Of a stretch of 64,000 nucleotides of DNA, positions 60,517 to 64,000 are shown piece by piece. The DNA is from DATBGS01 sp036557885. Lineage in GTDB: Bacteria; Chloroflexota; Ktedonobacteria; Ktedonobacterales; DATBGS01. Where the stretch lies: the NCBI GenBank assembly GCA_036557885.1, contig DATBGS010000090.1, positions 86,969-150,968 of the forward strand, in the 5' to 3' direction. The notes beneath the pieces are model-generated. The model saw only the letters and a list, made by a program, of their open reading frames with translations. It was not told where the DNA came from and ran no database searches. The translations under genes were made by a program, and so were the position numbers. Numbering within the stretch: position 1 is the first letter of the stretch; every line of letters starts with the position of its first letter.

Positions 60517-61421
60517 GTGCTGGTCCTCTCTGGGATCATCACCCCATCTTGCTCAAGCACTTGTTCCAGCGCGCGGATGGCGCATTCGATTTGTGAGTCA
60601 TCTGGTTCGCGGGTGGTTAAGCCCTGGAGTGCCAAGCTGGGTGCTAGCAGCCATCGTACCACCTGATAGCGATAATAGGTGGCCCCCAATCGCATCACTT
60701 CATACGCAATGGCCGCAACGACTGGAATGAGCACGATGCGCGAAAGGATACGAATGACCAGCGGTGGATTGCCAACCAAGGCGAAGACAAAGATTGAAAT
60801 GACCATCACAATGAGTAAAAACCCGGTGCCACAGCGTGTGTGGACCTTGGATGCCTGCCGCACATGGATGACATCAAGCGGCTGGCCTTGTTCAAAGGTG
60901 TTGATGGCTTTGTGTTCGGCTCCATGATAGCCAAATACTCGTTGCACTCCGTTGAGACGGCTGATCAACCACAGGTATCCAATAAGGATGGCTAAGCGGA
61001 TAACCCCTTCCAGTAGGAGGGCCAGCGCGTTTCCAATCTGGCGTTGCAAAGCACCAACGAGGGCGAGGGGTCCGAGGAAAAACAGTACAACGACGAAGGT
61101 AAGGGAGATAGCAAGTGTGATGGCTAGCATCCCTTTCCCTAAAGTTGAGGTTTTTTGATTCTCTTCCGTGATTTCCCCAGAGGCAACACCAGTAGCAAAG
61201 GCCATCATCCGCGTCCCAAGCACCAACATATCCCAAAGGAGCAATATGCCGCGTAAGAAAGGGAGCCTGAAAAGCCGATTTTGGTAGAGGCGAGGGGTCA
61301 AGAGTTCCTTATGAAGAAGGATGGTTCCATTGGGCTTTCTTACAGCGACAGCGACCATTTTTCTGCCGCGCATCATAACGCCCTCAATTACCGCCTGTCC
61401 CCCATAGTTAAATGTTGCCAC
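60513..61421 (-). CDS. DUF1385 family membrane protein
   Basis: A 302-residue membrane protein with the DUF1385 opening YGGQAVIEGVMMRGRKMVAVAVRKPNG and the later YHGAEHKAINTFE and RCGTGFLLIVMVIS boxes. There are about four to five membrane helices. The function of the family is unknown. Translation starts at a GTG with GAGGAAC before it. The stop overlaps the phosphatase start by four bases, so the three genes form a tightly coupled operon. Confidence 0.85.
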   Translation of the reverse strand: MATFNYGGQAVIEGVMMRGRKMVAVAVRKPNGTILLHKELLTPRLYQNRLFRLPFLRGILLLWDMLVLGTRMMAFATGVASGEITEENQKTSTLGKGMLAITLAISLTFVVVLFFLGPLALVGALQRQIGNALALLLEGVIRLAILIGYLWLISRLNGVQRVFGYHGAEHKAINTFEQGQPLDVIHVRQASKVHTRCGTGFLLIVMVISIFVFALVGNPPLVIRILSRIVLIPVVAAIAYEVMRLGATYYRYQVVRWLLAPSLALQGLTTREPDDSQIECAIRALEQVLEQDGVMIPERTST

Positions 61422-61503
61422 AGAGTGTTCCTCGAACTAACGCAAAATAAAACGAGGAATAGCCCCCTTGTTCAAGCTGCGCGAGACAAGAGACAGGGAG
61501 GCA

Positions 61504-61532
61504 AGTATCCAGCAGTATCAAGCTTGGGTCAA
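61504..61532 (-). promoter_or_regulatory. promoter of the DUF1385-phosphatase-kinase operon
   Basis: On the minus strand TTGACC (61527-61532), 17 bases, then GATACT (61504-61509). It lies about 80 bases before the DUF1385 start. It sits in the loop of a long inverted repeat (AGAGACAGGG 61489-61498 and CCCTGTCTCT 61539-61548), which may form the rpmE terminator or regulate this promoter. Confidence 0.5.
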
Positions 61533-61571
61533 GGATAACCCTGTCTCTGTAACGTCTCAACGCTTTTAGGC

Positions 61572-61778
61572 TTATTCCTCTTTCAGATTAAAGCGCTTGC
61601 GGAAGCGTTCTACACGGCCTGCGCTGTCAAGGATGCGCTGCTGGCCGGTAAAAAACGGGTGGCAGTTCGAGCAGACATCTACTCGAAGGTTTGGTTTGAC
61701 GCTGCCAGTGGTAAATGTATTGCCACAGGCACACGTCACAGTGGTTTCGACAAATTTTGGGTGAACTCCGGCTTTCAT
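61572..61778 (-). CDS. rpmE: 50S ribosomal protein L31 (zinc-binding form)
   Basis: A 68-residue ribosomal protein of the large subunit. It is the zinc-bearing type: Cys16 and Cys18 (TCACG) and Cys36 and Cys39 (CSNC) form the site, and HPFFTG is the family hallmark. GAAAGGA precedes the ATG. It has its own promoter with a long leader of about 85 bases. Confidence 0.95.
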   Translation of the reverse strand: MKAGVHPKFVETTVTCACGNTFTTGSVKPNLRVDVCSNCHPFFTGQQRILDSAGRVERFRKRFNLKEE

Positions 61779-61868
61779 GAATGAAAACTATCCTTTCAGC
61801 GCCGCTTTTGCGCAAGGAATTTCTCAGAAATGGGCGGACCTTCTTGGTAGTGGGGCCAGACCTCTTAC

Positions 61869-61877
61869 ATTATATCA
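61869..61877 (-). promoter_or_regulatory. extended -10 promoter of rpmE
   Basis: TGATATAAT reads on the minus strand: an ideal TATAAT with the extended TG one base upstream. The -35 region (CAGGCT) is weak, as is common with extended -10 promoters. It lies about 90 bases ahead of rpmE. Confidence 0.6.
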
Positions 61878-61956
61878 CACTTCTTACGGCAAGCCTGGAA
61901 CCTGAGCGGAGTACGATGAGAAGCCCAGGACGCGCGATGGGCGCTGATCTATGCAT

Positions 61957-61985
61957 TTGTCAGGGGTGCTTATTGACGCTATACT
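61957..61985 (+). promoter_or_regulatory. promoter of the polytopic membrane protein gene
   Basis: TTGTCA (61957-61962), 17 bases, TATACT (61980-61985). It gives a leader of about 27 bases with GGGGAG before the start. Confidence 0.6.
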
Positions 61986-62018
61986 GTAATCGCTAAGAAA
62001 GGTGACAGGGGAGAAAGC

Positions 62019-63764
62019 ATGAAAGAGACGACAACCAAGCCACTCAACCAAACAGAAAATCAACCAGTTAACCTGGCTTTTCCCCTTCAATCTCAAGGAG
62101 GACTTAGTGCCCTTGCCAGGTGGATGATTCCTTCTATTCAGGTTATGCTTTTTGGGGCGATTCTGCTTGGGGTCGTGTTTCTTGGTCAGGTGCGGGTGAT
62201 CAGCACGGATGGGGATACAGCACTGCACTTGCGTCTGGGAAGCGATATGCTTGCGCAAGGTGGTCTACCCCAGGGGAATTTCCTGACCAGCGCTGATTAT
62301 GGGCAGCCATTTATTGCTTGGGAGTGGTTATCTGAACTCATCTTCGCAAGTATCTGGTCCTGGTTTGGGTTGAATGGGGTGGTAGCATTTGTTGCAGGTA
62401 TGGTCGCCTTGACGAGCACCTGCCTTTTTCGCGCTGTGCAGAAGCGTGGGGTGCCGTTGTTGCTGGCTCTTCCGTTGACATTAGCTGCAATCGCATTAAC
62501 TTCTATTCACTGGCTGGCCCGCCCGCATATCTTCTCGCTGTTGTTGACGCTCTGGTGGTCTGAGCAATTGTGGTCATATTGGCAGAGTGGGAACCCCAGG
62601 AAGCTTTGGCCGTTCCCGTTTGTTTTGGTGCTTTGGGCAAATCTGCATAGCGGCTACATTGCCGGATTGCTTATGCTAGCTACCGCGACGGTGCTGGTGT
62701 GGATGTTCCCGCGTGCCGCCAGCACGCGGGAGATTATGGCACGTCGCTGGCAGTTAACTCGTACACTGGCAGCGTGCTGTCTGGCTGCGTTGATCACCCC
62801 TTGGGGAGTGTCGGGGTGGCTACATCTTTTCACCTTTTTTTCCAGTGGGACGGCGCTCAGCAATGTTCAAGAATGGGGATCACCTGATTTCCACCAGTTG
62901 TATGGAAAGATATTTCTTGTTTTGCTTCTGTTGTTAGGTGCTTGTGGGGTTCTGCGGGGCTGGCTCAGGGGAGGGCGTGCGCTGCAACCGGTTGATCGGG
63001 GGATGGGTGCATCTGCTTCAGTGTTGGAGCAGTGGGCTACGCGAGAGCCAGGGGCGTTGGGGTGGGCCTTGGCAGGGGTGTTTACGGCGATGGCACTGGT
63101 GTCTGTGCGTGCGTTGCCGCTGTGGGCGGTGGTGGTGACGCCGATTCTAGGCCGTGAAATAACTGCGTGGGGTGCCGAATGGGCGGTTGCTGTTGGACTA
63201 GGGAAGACGACACAAGTAAGCCGGATGGTGTTCGAGCGATCGTGGCGCATTGAGGCGATCGAGGGGAGGCAGCACTCTTGGGGGTGGATGGTGAGTTTAA
63301 GCATCTTGGTGGTAGTAGTGGTAGCAAATCATGGAGCTTTGCCTGGTGGAAGAACGCCGCTGCTCAAAGCGCATTTTTCCCCGCAACTGTTTCCGGTGGA
63401 GGCGGTGCAGACGATTCAGCGTGGGGCCTTTCCTGGAGGTGTTCTGCCTGCCGGAGCTGGTTTTACCACGCTAGAATGGGCGGATTATATAGAGTTGACC
63501 TTGGCGCATACGCTCGTCATGGTGGATTCTCGTGTAGATGCATTTGATGAGCAGGTGTTGAGCGATTATCAGACAATTTTTGGCGGCGAGCCAGGGTGGG
63601 ATCAGTTGATGGAAAAGTATGACATTCGTTGGGTGTTGGTGCCTGTGGAAGCCCCTGTGGCGCAGTTGATGAAACTTACCCAAGGGTGGGTATGTCTCGC
63701 TGCGGATACACACCAGTTAGCCCTCCTTTGTGTTCAAACTCCGCCTTCGTCGGTAGCTTATTGA
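62019..63764 (+). CDS. polytopic membrane protein of unknown function
   Basis: A 581-residue protein with about 10 hydrophobic helices and a C-terminal soluble domain of about 130 residues (from roughly 450). Conserved-looking patches are STDGDTALHLRLG near the N terminus, SIHWLARPHIFSLLLTLWWSEQLW, FPFVLVLWANLHSGYIAGL and the C-terminal LTLAHTLVMVDSRVDAFDEQV. The layout is like that of GT-C-type glycosyltransferases or O-antigen-ligase-like proteins, but I do not see a family signature. It diverges from rpmE. The next plus-strand gene starts 44 bases after its stop. Confidence 0.65.
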   Translation: MKETTTKPLNQTENQPVNLAFPLQSQGGLSALARWMIPSIQVMLFGAILLGVVFLGQVRVISTDGDTALHLRLGSDMLAQGGLPQGNFLTSADYGQPFIAWEWLSELIFASIWSWFGLNGVVAFVAGMVALTSTCLFRAVQKRGVPLLLALPLTLAAIALTSIHWLARPHIFSLLLTLWWSEQLWSYWQSGNPRKLWPFPFVLVLWANLHSGYIAGLLMLATATVLVWMFPRAASTREIMARRWQLTRTLAACCLAALITPWGVSGWLHLFTFFSSGTALSNVQEWGSPDFHQLYGKIFLVLLLLLGACGVLRGWLRGGRALQPVDRGMGASASVLEQWATREPGALGWALAGVFTAMALVSVRALPLWAVVVTPILGREITAWGAEWAVAVGLGKTTQVSRMVFERSWRIEAIEGRQHSWGWMVSLSILVVVVVANHGALPGGRTPLLKAHFSPQLFPVEAVQTIQRGAFPGGVLPAGAGFTTLEWADYIELTLAHTLVMVDSRVDAFDEQVLSDYQTIFGGEPGWDQLMEKYDIRWVLVPVEAPVAQLMKLTQGWVCLAADTHQLALLCVQTPPSSVAY

Positions 63765-63808
63765 TGCGGAAGATGGCGAGTGAATGGTGTAGTAGAAGGG
63801 AGAGGGTG

Positions 63809-64000
63809 ATGTTTTGTCAACATTGTGGGGCGAAACGCCTTGACGTGCGTGGCCCCTGTCAGGCCTGTGGTCGGCAGAGTTCTGAACTGCTGGGTGAGAT
63901 GCTCATTGCCCCAGATGAACTCGCCCAGGAAGAAAGCTGCTCCAACTGTGGAACGCCCCTGGCGGGTGATGAGGTGTTTTGTGGAGACTGCGGGGCACCC
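63809..64000 (+). CDS. zinc-ribbon protein, partial at window end
   Basis: The first 64 codons of a gene that continues beyond the window. It opens MFCQHCGAKRLDV and has two further double-Cys pairs: CQACG, CSNCG and CGDCG. This is a double zinc-ribbon N terminus, common in bacterial kinases and membrane proteins of this kind. GAGAGG precedes the ATG. The full function cannot be read from this part. Confidence 0.7.
   Translation, partial: MFCQHCGAKRLDVRGPCQACGRQSSELLGEMLIAPDELAQEESCSNCGTPLAGDEVFCGDCGAP

Overview
The window looks like a chromosomal segment of a GC-moderate bacterium, most probably Chloroflexota and perhaps class Ktedonobacteria. This is an inference from gene content: several Ser/Thr kinases, an XPB-like helicase, a universal stress protein carrying repeated PCP_red domains, a CydB-less pair of CydA-like proteins around a Rieske/cytochrome b unit, and a DUF1385 protein. 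I see no tRNA, rRNA, CRISPR array, insertion sequence or replication origin.

Layout. 0.05-6.6 kb is housekeeping: purine nucleoside phosphorylase, a DksA/TraR-type zinc finger protein, lspA, an rluD-like gene, a UPF0173 hydrolase, pyruvate kinase and a DUF72 protein. 6.6-8.4 kb holds two poorly known genes. 8.6-12.9 kb is a catabolic/regulatory patch (class II aldolase, a remnant or leader ORF resembling a fumarylacetoacetate hydrolase start, a creatinase-like protein, an IclR regulator, a zinc-alcohol-dehydrogenase-like protein). 13.2-20.4 kb is a six-gene gentisate operon: MFS transporter, beta-propeller protein, two flavin hydroxylases, FAH-family hydrolase, gentisate 1,2-dioxygenase. Its promoter overlaps an inverted-repeat operator. 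20.5-26.9 kb is a two-component system divergent from two ABC-2 ATPase/permease pairs, with three 11-bp-phased direct repeats between them. 27-29.3 kb has a lone iolB and two TadE-like genes.

29.6-36.3 kb is a same-strand run that joins tyrosine catabolism (HPPD, FAH, homogentisate dioxygenase) to a short leuA plus leuC and leuD. 36.8-42.1 kb holds a thioesterase, an anchored GH113-like protein, a degenerate tyrosine recombinase and a transmembrane Ser/Thr kinase. 42.4-50.9 kb is the most unusual block: a Usp/PCP_red/zinc-ribbon protein, CydA-like protein, two-helix membrane protein, Rieske protein, cytochrome b, a second CydA-like protein and a molybdate-type binding lipoprotein, all on the minus strand. 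No CydB and no c-type cytochrome are visible there.

50.9-61.8 kb holds a DUF4352-like lipoprotein, two TrkA-type proteins, the XPB-like helicase, an alpha/beta-hydrolase whose nucleophile serine is alanine, a DapA-family aldolase overlapping an M20 peptidase, an overlapping DUF1385/phosphatase/kinase set and rpmE. The right edge has a polytopic membrane protein and the start of a zinc-ribbon protein cut by the window end.

Two themes recur. Two aromatic ring-cleavage routes (gentisate and homogentisate) sit about 12 kb apart, and neither has a recognisable GST-type maleyl isomerase beside it. Several enzyme-family members have lost residues normally needed for catalysis (hydrolase, recombinase, GH113-like protein, zinc-ADH-like protein, creatinase-like protein), which suggests repurposing or decay.
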